A stretch of 27,548 nucleotides of DNA from Hypsibius dujardini. Its lineage: Eukaryota; Tardigrada; Eutardigrada; Parachela; Hypsibiidae. Shown here piece after piece: positions 11,041 through 21,118 of this stretch (its first letter is position 1; each line of letters begins with the position of its first letter). The stretch covers positions 1-27,548 of the forward strand of contig LRSR01007068.1 in assembly GCA_001579985.1 (NCBI GenBank). The letters run 5' to 3'. The translations under genes and the position numbers were made by a program. Below the pieces are notes generated by a model, which made no database searches, was not told the origin of the DNA, and worked only from the letters and a program-made list of their open reading frames with translations.

Positions 11041-12660
11041 ATCACGCAAACATCATTAGAAGCCCACGCCATACAGCTTCCTTAGTAGAAGTCTGTCGTA
11101 GACTTGTATTGTAGGCTCAGGTTGTGCCCAGTCTGGGCCATACTTCACTGGTTTATGGACTTCGAATTTTTTCGATCCCTACAAATGATTCCTGTATATG
11201 ATTTTGCTGTGTGCGGAGTGTGGTAGCGGTAGCCTGATAGGGCCTTTTCATAAAAGAATGAATCAAATGTAATTTCCAAAATAATAATTATTATTATTTA
11301 TTTACAAATGATGAAGGGAGAATGCAGTTGATTTTAAACGAATGTAAACAAACAGGGTACCGGACACAGTCGAAGGGTATCGAACTAACCTTAGGGTATC
11401 TGGTCTGTTGAGGCTACCGAACTTATTAACGATACCGACACGGCCACGGGTACCGAACCATTCTACGGTACGACAGTTTTGGGACGAGTTAGACGTACCA
11501 ATAATTACTTCAGAGCTGAACAAATTAGGTCAGGCCCTGCTGGACATATGACCAAACGAACGCATAGCCAGACGGATGATACAGCTGTGGCACGATTTCT
11601 TGACGAAGAACAAGGGCCGTTAAGTGGAACGCAAGCTTTACGAAATAAGCTACTTTAATCGGAACAGACAGACCGGGAAAAATTATAGATTTCCTCTTAA
11701 ATTTGAACAACGAAAATATATAGAACTTTCTAAAACAGGGAAAGTACAATTTTATGCAAAATTGGGACAGGGGTGAGAGGGATGAGAGGCTTTGAAGATC
11801 GCATTTTTGGAATCAATCGATGAATCAATCTCTTTAAAACGGCTGAAAATTTGTTTTCGTGTCGTTCGTTTGAAGAAATAAGCAAGACATCAATCAACTG
11901 AGACCACACACAGTAAAGAGAGTATATTTGCAATTGATTGATTTTTTTGGCCATGCAGTTTGTCCGTTTCTATTTACGGTGTATGTTGCGTTCCACTTAA
12001 CGGCCCTTGTTCTTCGTCAAGAAATCGTGCCACAGCTGTAGATTAGCAGCTTAACCATCATCCGTCCTTCGCTCAGCCTGTCTACCCGACTATCCGCATA
12101 TCCAGCCTCATCCGTCGGATTGATGGTTCTTCTACTGATCTTGAATTGTCCATCCATCCGACTGGACGGTCCGTTTGGCTACCTGGCTAGCGAGCCAAAA
12201 TTGAGTAGGTCGAGCCTCACGGTAGTATCCGTCCGTACGGCTAACTCATCAGAACTGCGATAAAATGTGTACCGTTAACAAGTTCGGTATCCTTAACAGG
12301 CTAGTTACCCTAAGGTTGGTTCGATACCCTTTGACTGTGTCCAGTACCCTAACTATTTACATTCGTTTAAAATCAACTGCATTCTCCTTTCATTGTTTGG
12401 AAATTAATAATAATAATAATAATTTTGGAAATTACATTTGATTCGTTCTTGTAGGAAAAGCCCTGTCAGGCTACCGCTATCACACTCTACACACAGCAAA
12501 ATCATATACAGGGATCATTTGTAGGGATCGAAAAAATTCGAAGTCCATACCAGACTGGGCACAACCTGAACCTACAATACAAGTCTACGACATACTTCTC
12601 CTACTAGGGAAGCCATATGGCCTAGGCAATTGGAGTTTTTTCTTCCAATGATTGCGTGAA
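11041..12660. mobile_element. Large fold-back element, ~1.6 kb with ~600-bp inverted arms
   Basis: The left arm (about 11041-11634) and right arm (about 11986-12660) are inverted copies. Matching landmarks include GTAGACTTGTATTGTAGG, GACTTCGAATTTTTTCGATC, ATATGATTTTGCTGTGTG, TGCAGTTGATTTTAAACGAA and GGACACAGTC. The innermost 54 bp (11581-11634 against 11986-12039) match perfectly. The outer parts differ by scattered substitutions and small indels, including 17 extra bases in the left arm near 11140 and about 18 bp missing near 11580. The centre, about 350 bp (11635-11985), is AT-rich and unique. No coding capacity or clear target-site duplication is seen, and the exact termini are approximate. 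It fits a fold-back DNA transposon or an inverted duplication. Confidence 0.8.
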
Positions 12661-13275
12661 TCAAGCCAGCCAGCCAGAACCAGAATTGCGCACAGTGCAC
12701 AAAAGGGCAATAATGCACATTTTGGCTCGGCGGCGGCATGCCATGCGCAATGCACAGCACCCCAACTGAAAATCCGCAGGTCGTGTAGAAAAGCAATGAT
12801 TTTACGAGGAAAAGCAGTGACTCGTACTCACATGCATCCCCTTCAATCACATACGAAATTGGCCACTCGTATGCAGGGAGCCCGCTCAATTAACCCGATT
12901 GATTTCTTTTGGTTTGCAATGTTTACATCAAGAACTGCGAAATCACAAAGCAAAACTTTCCCAAGCAGAGCGTTAAAATCAGTTTCCCGCTTTTCTACCA
13001 CGCGGATTCGTCAGTCTGTAAATTTTCTCCGCTGAATTTGATTTTTCCCAGCCCAAAAACCCCCAGGAATCCCATTTTGACCTTCATTTTCCTCGAAAAA
13101 GTAGACTTCACACTCGAATATCTAGCGGGATTTAGGAGAGTGGAAGAGGTGAAATGAAAATCTCATTTTGCATGAAATTCTTCCCTTTTGTTGACATTCA
13201 ACTTCACCGATGTTTTTCTCGCCTTTTCAGCTAAAGAAAAGGGCTTCCCGCATCCTTTTCATCCCCACTGCCACC
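12661..13275. other. RRM1: Upstream region and 5' leader of the RRM1 gene
   Basis: About 600 bp between the fold-back element and the RRM1 start codon, the likely promoter and 5' UTR. It contains an exact E2F-type TTTCCCGC (12983-12990) with near matches at 13125-13133 (reverse) and 13244-13251. A good acceptor (TTTTCTCGCCTTTTCAG, ending 13230) sits 45 bases before the ATG, so a 5' UTR intron or a trans-splice leader site is possible. Open frames in this stretch show no family resemblance. Confidence 0.5.
12983..12990 (+). promoter_or_regulatory. E2F-like site upstream of RRM1
   Basis: TTTCCCGC is an exact match to the E2F/DP consensus TTTSSCGC, about 285 bp before the RRM1 ATG. RNR genes are classic E2F targets activated at G1/S. 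Function here is inferred from motif and position only. Confidence 0.45.
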
Positions 13276-16200
13276 ATGGTGAAGGACCAGCTGACTCAGA
13301 TGAAACGCCTTTCTCTGCACGGAGACCCGGCCGATCAGGAAGAGGAGAATTGGTCCAACCAAATGTTTGTCGTTAAACGAGGTCAGTTTTCATCCCTACG
13401 TTCTCATACTCGGCAAGGATATAATGCCTAATGCTGTGCTTGTTCAGATGGCAAGAAGGAATTGGTGCATTACGATAAGATCACTCGACGGATTCAGAAG
13501 TTGTGCGTCGGTCTCAGCAAGGAATTTGTCGATCCCGTGAGAAATTTCATCGTTTTTTTCGTTTTTGGTTTTGCTTATTGGAACAATTAAGTTATTCCGA
13601 GTTTTCGATTTAGTCGGTCATCACGAAACGCGTGGTGGAAGGGATGGCCAGTGCAATGACGACGCGGCAGCTAGATAATTTGGCCGCAGAGACGTCCGCG
13701 GCGTTGACGGTCCGCCATCCCGACTACGCCACACTGGCGGCGCGCATTGCTGTGACCAATCTACACAAGGAGACACTGGACAAGTTCAGCGGTAAGTTGA
13801 TTGGGTATTGGAAACGCTCAGCGCGAAAAATGATACTGTGATTTTACAATTGTGCTGAGACAACTCTTAGCCTCTGTTTCATCAACTGATTGATTGATTG
13901 GCCTAGAGTGAATTTTCTGTTTCGTTTGAGATCGCTCCGTAGAGTCGTAGTTTGATTGACTGATTGTCCGAAAGTCATGTTCCTAATGACTCGTAAGTTT
14001 GCCATTTGTTTCGATACGTACTCGTGTTTGGTCCGATAGATTAGGTCTTTTATTGTAGCAAATAATTTTATTGGCATGTATTTAACAAAATGTCTCGTCC
14101 TTGCCGGATGGAAATTCAAGCGGCCCCAATGTTGAAGTTGATATTTTAGTCTTGGTTCAGTTAGCCGTTTTCATTGATTGATCGCTTGGCACTCCTTGGC
14201 ATAATTTCATTGTGCGGACTCGTTTGATTGATTGAAGAAAGAGGCAGTCGCTAAACGCTACTCAGTCTTGTCCGGAAGTTTAGCACGAATTTATATCGTC
14301 GTTTATATTTCAGAGGTAACCCAGGTCATGTATGACTATGTGAACCCTAAAACTGGACAAAAATCGCCGATGGTCTCGCAAGAGTTTTACACCGTCGTCA
14401 TGAAAAACGCCGAAGTAAGCTTCTAATTGGCCAGGTAATTGTCTCTTCTGATGTTTACGGGCACTTCTTTACTTAGCGTTTGAACGCCGCCATCGATTAC
14501 GATCGTGATCTCACGTACAGCTACTTCGGCTTCAAGGTAAGCGCGTAAAATCTTTTCTGTACATACGCGGAGAACTGGACAACTGCTTGTCACCGGTTGC
14601 GGTAAAACACACCGCAACAGAGAGATATGAATGTCCTATAAAGATAAAGGCTGAGGGGCATCTTCACGCTGCCCGTCTGCGCCGGTAGGCTGGTTCTATC
14701 AGCGGGTCGGTTTTTTGGTTGCCCCACATTCCGAATGAGTGGATCACCTGACTGATCCGTTTTGGTTCTTGTAGACCTTGGAACGGTCATATCTTCTCAG
14801 AGCTGCCGGCAAAGGTACCTCGTGTTGGCTTTATATGACCGGCGGACTGATAGAGCTGTAGATTTTAAACAGGAGATTCTGACTTGCTTTTGCAGTTGTC
14901 GAGCGTCCTCAGCACATGCTGATGAGAGTTGCCGTTGGAATCCATGGAGCCGATATCGATGCAGCTATTGAGGTACCAGGGGTGAAAGCACAGCTTTTTA
15001 CGAAATATGAGCACAGGCTATGAATCTATTTTGAATTATTAGCAGAGATAGGGACCATCCATTTTCGACCATTTTGCCTTTATAGACTTACGACTGTCTC
15101 TCTATGCGGTGGTTCACCCATGCATCGCCTACGCTCTTCAATGCCGGTACCCCAAAACCGCAGCTTTCCAGGTAACGGATTAGCGTATTATTTTAAATTT
15201 TCTGCTAACTGAATTTCGGTTTTGGCTGTAGTTGCTTCCTTCTGACCATGAAAGATGACAGCATCGACGGCATCTATGACACTCTGAAACAATGTGCCAT
15301 GATCTCCAAGTCCGCCGGTGGTGTTGGTTTGAACGTCCACTGCATCCGAGCCAAGGGCACCTACATCGCTGGGGTTCGTATCTCACTCTAGCCGTCTTGC
15401 CTCCTCTCTTAGTGTAAACGGTTTCTTACTCGCTGTAGACAAATGGAACTTCGAATGGACTTTTGCCGATGCTACGAGTCTTCAACTCTACCGCCCGATA
15501 TGTCGATCAGGGTGGCAACAAGGTACGTAGTGTACTTTGTTAACTTCAAACTCTTGAGTTGTAACTGTGCCCTGTTTTCGATGCTGTAGAGGCCGGGAGC
15601 GTTCGCAATCTACCTAGAGCCGTGGCACGCCGATGTTTTTGACTTCCTGGATCTGCGCAAGAATACCGGCGTAGAGGAGCAGCGTGCTCGTGATTTGTTC
15701 TACGCTCTCTGGGTGCCGGATCTCTTCATGCGTCGGGTGGAGAAGTCCGAGGACTGGTGCCTGATGTGTCCGCATGAGAGTCCCGGCTTGGCCGATGTCT
15801 GGGGCGAGGAATTCGATGCGCTGTATACCAAGTATGACTTCATTTTTTCCAGTTGTTTGACTTCTGTTCCTCGTTCGTTCTCTCGATGCCGGATCGTCAA
15901 TTTCCTTTTTTGCACTGACAAGAAAATTGTTATTATTTTGCTCTATTTTAGGTACGAGCAAGAAGGCCGCTACAAGAAGAAGATCAAGGCCCAACTGTTG
16001 TGGCATGCCATCATCACCTCACAAAGCGAAACCGGCAACCCTTACATGGCAAGTGTACTTTCCTCCACGAGAAATTCGCGGAACCTTCATGTTGTACGAC
16101 TACTGCTGTCCGTAATCAAGAACTGTCTGCCTATAGGTGTACAAGGACCACAGCAATCGCAAGAGCAACCAGCAGAATTTGGGGACCATCAAGTGCAGCA

Positions 16201-17949
16201 ATCTCTGCACGGAAATCATCGAATACAGCTCCCCCGAAGAGGTACGCCAAAGTTCACTGTGTTGTTGTAAAAAACTCAGTGTCAACAGTTTTTTCCTGTG
16301 TTTTCAGACCGCTGTCTGCAATCTTGCCTCCATTGCGTTGAACATGTTTGTCACGGAAAAGAGAACCTTCGACTTTGCCAAACTGAAGGAGATCACGAAG
16401 ATTGTCACGCGTAACTTGAACAAAGTAATCGACATCAACTATTATCCGACCCCTGAGGTACATAACCTAATATTATGAGCAAAATGAATGTATAAAATGG
16501 GTCATGTGTATCCCTCATGTGTAATCTGATTTTGGGCATTTGAGTAACGTAACGAAATGACTCGTTTCAGGCTAAGCGCAGCAACTTCCGCCACCGACCC
16601 ATGGGAATCGGCGTGCAGGGCCTGGCTGATGCGTTCATCCTCATGCGTTTCCCCTTTGACAGCAAGGAGGCCATGCAGCTGAACAAACAAATCTTCGAAA
16701 CCATCTACTACGGAGCTCTTGAATCGGTTCGCCCTACCTCGCCTCTTCCCGCTTAGTCGATTCTTATTGTACTGATCTGGTCTTTCCGGTTACAGAGCTG
16801 TGAATCGGCTGAGAAAGATGGCCCGTATGAGACTTATGCCGGCAGCCCCGTCAGCAAAGGCGTAAGCTTTCTCGGCAATTTATGTCATTATTTCAAAATG
16901 TATAGTATCTTTTTCCTTCGCAGATCCTCCAGTACGACATGTGGAAGGATGTCAACGGCAACCCTATCGTCCCCTCCAGCCTTCACGACTGGGCCGCTCT
17001 GAAGGCCAAGATTGCCAAATTCGGCGTTCGCAACAGTCTCCTCCTTGCGCCAATGCCGACTGCTAGCACTGCCCAAATTCTCGGCAACAACGAGAGCGTG
17101 GAGGCGTACAACAGCAACATCTTCATCCGCCGCGTGCTTTCAGGAGAATTCCAAGTGGTCAACCAACACCTCTACAATGACCTCACCGAGCTCGGCATCT
17201 GGAATGACAACATGCGCAACGAAATTATCGGGCTCGGCGGGTCCGTCCAGGTGAGATATCGCCTTGTCCTAGATGACCAATTAACTAATATTTTCCTGGC
17301 CCATCGTGAAACATTCTTAATTTAGAGGGTTAATGGTATCCCTGATGACATCAAGAAGCTGTACCGCACCGTCTGGGAGATTCCTCAGCGTGCCATCATC
17401 CAGATGGCAGCTGATCGGGGTGCCTTCATCTGCCAGAGCCAGTCGCTCAACATCCACATTGCTGAGCCGGATTTCGGGAAGCTGACCAGCATGCATTTTC
17501 ACGGTTGGCGTCTGGTAAGTGCTACTGTCTGCAAATCCCGGCTCACGTTTCCATGTTTTGCCTGTAAAGTATATACTGAGTACAAAATATCAAAACGTTT
17601 TTACATCATCCTCCACTGCAGGGCCTCAAGACCGGTATGTACTATCTCCGCACCAAGCCGGCTGCTAACGCCATTCAGTTCACCGTCGACAAGGAGAAAA
17701 TCAAGGCCAATATCGCTGCCGCCAATGAGGTAGGGATCTCGCGACAAAATCGCATGCAGAGCGATAACGTGTTCTGATTGCGCGGATTGCGGAAACTTCC
17801 CCTCTAAATGCGAGACGAAAACCTTATCCGGCCTGAATGCCCTTATTTGCTTGTTACAGAAAGCGACTGCTGTGCAGAAAGCGACTGCTGCGGAAAAGCT
17901 GGCCTGTTCGCTGCAGAATAAGGACGAATGCATGATGTGCAGCGGATAA
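13276..17949 (+). CDS. RRM1: Ribonucleoside-diphosphate reductase large subunit, class Ia (complete)
   Basis: Catalytic subunit reducing ribonucleoside diphosphates to deoxy forms with the RRM2 radical subunit, in the cytosol. Exons: 13276-13381, 13448-13536, 13614-13791, 14314-14414, 14477-14536, 14775-14814, 14896-14972, 15086-15171, 15232-15373, 15439-15522, 15590-15831, 15952-16048, 16137-16241, 16308-16457, 16571-16726, 16796-16861, 16924-17250, 17326-17514, 17622-17729, 17860-17949. They sum to 2493 nt, giving 830 aa (human 792). The start has a perfect CCACCATGG context. The ATP-cone begins FVVKRDGKK (about residue 31). Catalytic residues are in place: Cys247 and Cys473 (redox pair), Asn456-Leu-Cys458-Thr-Glu460, the Tyr pair in GMYYLRT, and the C-terminal CMMC thiol pair (825, 828). 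Differences from human are a ~30-residue N-terminal extension, a ~6-residue insert after QYDMW, and a duplicated KATA segment near the C-terminus. Intron 12 appears to be GC-AG. Confidence 0.98.
13792..14313. other. RRM1: RRM1 intron 3 (longest, 522 bp)
   Basis: All other RRM1 introns are about 60-240 bp. This one contains GATTGATTGATTG-type words (about 13887-13899, 14224-14235) that recur across the window. The open frames seen in it have no recognisable family. Confidence 0.8.
17860..17893 (+). repeat. RRM1: 18-bp in-frame duplication in RRM1 last exon
   Basis: AAAGCGACTGCTGTGCAG is followed at once by AAAGCGACTGCTGCGG, encoding [12 protein letters not shown] in the flexible C-terminal linker before the CMMC swinging thiols. 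An in-frame slippage product in a tolerant region. Confidence 0.85.
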
Positions 17950-19118
17950 CATTCAAAATTCATCCGTGTTTTTGATTGGACCAGCAACATGCCACTTTAC
18001 TATTACTTGAAGCTTGCTCATTTATGAATACCTTCCAGTCCCAGTGGACCTTTTCCACCCCTTTCGTGCTTCTTTTTCCGCAATCGGCAATCAAATGCCT
18101 TTCGCCTCCTGTTTTATCTTTTTTTCATAATCCTCGGAGCAGTATTGCGGCGCGGCGCCCTTTGCCGTACTGTTTCTTCCTTTGGTCCTGAACATTCGTT
18201 TTGCCGTGTGGACTGTATCCTATGATTGATGGTCAGGTTCTAGCATCAGGTTCTAGCATTTGTCATTGTTTTCCGATGCTTTGCTGTGTTCGAGCGGTTC
18301 GTTCATTGAACTTCTGAAAACCTCCACGATTGGGTCGCCCAATTTTTAAAGCAATAAAGGAATCTGTTTTAAATCAGTTCGATCTTCACGGGATCGCAAG
18401 GACAACCGCTTAACTTTTGTCTTGCGGCATTGGCTGTCTAAAAGCGTCTGTTTCAGTATACTTCACTGGTCCACTTCGAAAATAATGTGTTAAAAACCTG
18501 ATCGTTATGATTTATGGCACCCGCAGTCAAAAGTTCTCAAAAACGTGGAAACGTGTGTAACGGAAGTGATTCTATTGGGTATGCAGACAGGTATGGACCA
18601 GCTACGCAAATTCATACAAGGGCCATAACGATGTCGGGCCCGAATTAGAGCGGGCTATCCGGTTAGCCACAATAAGGGAGTGAGCCATTTTCCTATGCGT
18701 ACGATGAGCGCACGTGCGTGAAACGAAGTTAAAGCCGCCTGACAGCGTTTTGGCCACGTGAGTGAGTACTCGGTGGATGATGTCATGGAAGCGTTCACAC
18801 AACGCAACTACGATATCAGGCGCAGCGATTGAATATGACGATTGTTGTCGTTTCATTTCACAGCCATAATAACATGAACCACCGTTTTTAGTTTTTTATT
18901 TTCCAGATCTCCCTTTTTCCTAGTTTCGCGCTGTTTTTTTGTAACAGTTGGACTGTTAGCTTTTATCTGACTTGGTAAGTCTCAAAAACGGTGTGTCACG
19001 TTTTGTGGTTGAAGTTAGATTTGAACTGTCAAGTGAAGATTTTGGGGAAAATGGCCTCTTCCCTCGTATTTGACAGTGCGAAATCCTTGCTACGCTGGAG
19101 CTCTCTCCCTTCATCACC
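17950..19118. other. RRM1 3' UTR and spacer to the bZIP gene
   Basis: The RRM1 3' UTR probably runs to about 18375, after AATAAA at 18353. The rest is spacer and the 5' leader of the bZIP gene. An 84-codon minus-strand frame (18602-18856) has no recognisable family. A donor-like GGTAAGT near 18974 could mark a leader intron of the bZIP gene. I see nothing else. Confidence 0.55.
18353..18358 (+). terminator. AATAAA poly(A) signal of RRM1
   Basis: AATAAA lies about 400 bp after the RRM1 stop codon and is the first canonical hexamer downstream on this strand. The cleavage site should follow within about 10-30 bases. Confidence 0.65.
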
Positions 19119-19949
19119 ATGGATGAGTTGCGTCAGTTCCTTCAATTTCTCCCTCTAGAGTCCCACGACTACGCACAGACGCGGAGTCGACCAGCAGATC
19201 ATTTTTCTTTCTCTTCAGAGCCGCCACCTTTAAATAACCACAACGTCTTGAGCATTAATCCTCCGCTCCCGTATTTGAGACCCCTTTTTTCGGATAGTGA
19301 TTCCTGGCAGTTTGCTGATTCGGATTCGAAAGATTGGCACGACATGCCTTCCCCCAGTGCACCTGCTCCTGTGGCTTCGGCCGTAGGAAAAATGATGACA
19401 CGCGCCTCGCGTCAATCAAGCCAATCGATCAATCAAGCAAAGGTTGACGTGGCTGCGCCTACCCCGAAGCAATCGATCAATCAAGCGAAGCTCGGACCGA
19501 GCAAACTGGTTGTGATTAAACCTACGCAGAGTCGAAGTGGATTAATCAGTTCCCAGGTGACTGCGGAAGTGATGCCACGGATGCCTGTTCTGGTGGATGC
19601 ACGGGAGGAGGATTTTGACTTTTCCGACGGAGATGAGAGTCTTAATGGGGTGACACGGAAGGATTCCTCCGCAAAGACCTCTAAACTGGGAGGGAAAGCG
19701 CCGAAAGTACGACCGGGCGCGATGTCCTCACATGCGGTTTACGCTAGGATGAATCGCGAGCGGAAGAAAAAGTACCTGGCCGAATTGGAAGCATACAAGA
19801 AGGCTATGACGAAGCGGAGCATGGAGAGCCAGCGGCAATTAGAGGACATTCATCAAGAGACGCAGGAGTTGACGCAAGAAATTTCGTCCTTGCGGACCGA
19901 GCTGGTGGGCAATGATACCCTGATGCAACTGCTGCATATGGGACATTGA
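19119..19949 (+). CDS. CREBZF: bZIP protein, CREBZF (Zhangfei)-like, single exon
   Basis: An open frame of 276 aa with ATG in a CACCATGG context and TGA at 19947. The C-terminal bZIP runs from about residue 203 to 265, with basic region HAVYARMNRERKKKYL and then a degenerate coiled coil. The heptad Leu positions are only partly kept (Leu/Met/Ser/Ile/Leu/Leu). The short tail LVGNDTLMQLLHMGH resembles the end of CREBZF. The invariant basic-region Asn is His205 here. CREBZF proteins act as nuclear co-regulators of ATF4/CREB-type factors and bind HCF-1 through a [DE]HxY motif. The N-terminus here has SHDY (15-18), one residue off that motif. The N-terminal half is Ser/Pro-rich with an acidic patch (163-173) and a repeated QSINQAK (102-108, 118-124). 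The gene has no intron although its neighbours have many. Family assignment rests on the bZIP only. Another atypical bZIP is possible. Confidence 0.75.
   Translation: MDELRQFLQFLPLESHDYAQTRSRPADHFSFSSEPPPLNNHNVLSINPPLPYLRPLFSDSDSWQFADSDSKDWHDMPSPSAPAPVASAVGKMMTRASRQSSQSINQAKVDVAAPTPKQSINQAKLGPSKLVVIKPTQSRSGLISSQVTAEVMPRMPVLVDAREEDFDFSDGDESLNGVTRKDSSAKTSKLGGKAPKVRPGAMSSHAVYARMNRERKKKYLAELEAYKKAMTKRSMESQRQLEDIHQETQELTQEISSLRTELVGNDTLMQLLHMGH
19422..19486 (+). repeat. Coding duplication of CAATCGATCAATCAAGC (48 bp apart)
   Basis: Two identical 17-bp copies at 19422-19438 and 19470-19486, 48 bp apart and so in frame, encode the QSINQAK repeat of the bZIP protein. The core word is the same ATCAATCAA / GATTGATT word seen in many non-coding places in the window. 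Confidence 0.8.
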
Positions 19950-20500
19950 GACGGACACGCTGGAGTAACTGCTGGAAAATTTCTGTCTGGCATCGGCCCC
20001 ATTTTTACAGCGGTTATGTCTTTTTAGTGTTGTGCGAGAACATCGATTTACTACTTGTTTAGTTACGTGTAGACTTTGTAGTTCCTTTCAGATTTGTACA
20101 TGTAGTTGGAATGTGGACACTCGGTATGGGTGAACTAAAGTTTGCACTTACTACCCGGTCTCAGGAAGTCCCGATTGTAAAACTTGAGTAACAAGACTAA
20201 TTACACGTTTATTGCTGGACTCATCTCGAGGCACATGATTTCGCCATGGTCATAAAAACATCAAACAATTAGCCTAATCATTAGTAATGACATCGGTCAA
20301 TTTGCGTGAATGACACTATGGAAGTGAAGTGCCAAAACCTAGAAATCAAGCCGTTACTGAAACCCAGAAATCAAGCCGTTACTGAAACCGGGATATTTCC
20401 CCTTTCCTCAAGAGACCATCTACTGTAGATTGCGTTGCGGCGCCAGAAGTGTCTATGGTGTAAAAAGTGTACTACTCTCTCTGCCGGCCTGTCTGCTGCT
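19950..20500. other. 3' region of the bZIP gene and spacer
   Basis: The bZIP 3' UTR must begin here, but no AATAAA is visible, so a variant poly(A) hexamer is likely. A 25-bp direct repeat (20341-20390) is the only structure seen. Confidence 0.5.
20341..20390. repeat. 25-bp tandem duplication
   Basis: AGAAATCAAGCCGTTACTGA plus AACC(C/G) occurs twice in a row with one final-base difference. Confidence 0.9.
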
Positions 20501-20504
20501 GTTA

Positions 20505-20604
20505 TGAGTCAGGATAAGCCCCGCCTTACTGGTTTCATGATTGGCTAATATAGTTGTTTTTCAATCGCTGATTGGCCGTCCGCCACAAAATCCATTTCTA
20601 TTGG
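20505..20604 (+). promoter_or_regulatory. Probable promoter: AP-1 site plus three CCAAT boxes
   Basis: TGAGTCA (20505-20511) is an exact AP-1 site. Three ATTGG words (reverse CCAAT) at 20540, 20571 and 20600, two followed by CC and one by CT, are spaced 31 and 29 bp apart. Such spacing of about three helical turns is typical of NF-Y arrays. They lie just upstream of an inferred leader exon of the CUB/EGF/Ig gene that ends at 20896. Function is inferred. Confidence 0.45.
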
Positions 20605-20629
20605 CCAGACGCTTGTTGTTTGTGCACTG

Positions 20630-20896
20630 TCTGTCTGTGTGCGTGCGTGATCTTCAACAATTCAGCTAAGAATATCATCAATAACTTTGCAGTTCCTCTT
20701 GTATTTTAGTTATTTTCTCCCTGTCCTGGACTATCGACGGACGTATCTGTTTTAGGCTTCTGCAAGGAGAATCTTACTTAAAGAGGCTGATTGTTTGTCA
20801 GCCCTATTTTGACGTTGAGTTGAGAGACCAACGCACACGAGAGGAAAGGAGAAAAGTGCAATTTCCAGTCGCTTGTCAAGGCCGTTTTTAAGAGAG
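20630..20896 (+). other. Possible non-coding leader exon of the CUB/EGF/Ig gene
   Basis: A stretch downstream of the CCAAT array that ends at a donor (GAGAG/GTAAAT, 20896/20897). The matching acceptor would be TTTGTTTTTGCAG ending at 22776, giving a leader intron of about 1.9 kb. The 5' end is unknown and the given start is a guess. No transcript evidence is available. Confidence 0.3.
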
Positions 20897-21061
20897 GTAA
20901 ATGGTACGGTGGTGGTTCGATCACAACAGATTATTGTTCGGTTTTACGATCTGTTTTTCTTTCCTGTGTAGTAGGAGACGAGGCGAAACGACGCGCGGGA
21001 TTCACGAGTGCAGGGGAGGTTTGTTTGTCGCTGTGAGTGTGTGGTATTGGGAAATACCCAA

Positions 21062-21118
21062 TTTGTGCCTGGCCACACAACTTGTGCCTGGCCACACAAC
21101 TTGTGCCTGGCCACACAA
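21062..21118. repeat. 19-bp minisatellite, 3 units
   Basis: Three adjacent units of CTTGTGCCTGGCCACACAA, with only the first base of the first unit different. Confidence 0.95.

Noticed and set aside
18602-18856. 84-codon minus-strand frame with plausible composition
   Set aside because: No recognisable family or splice context. It lies between a gene 3' end and the next gene's leader.
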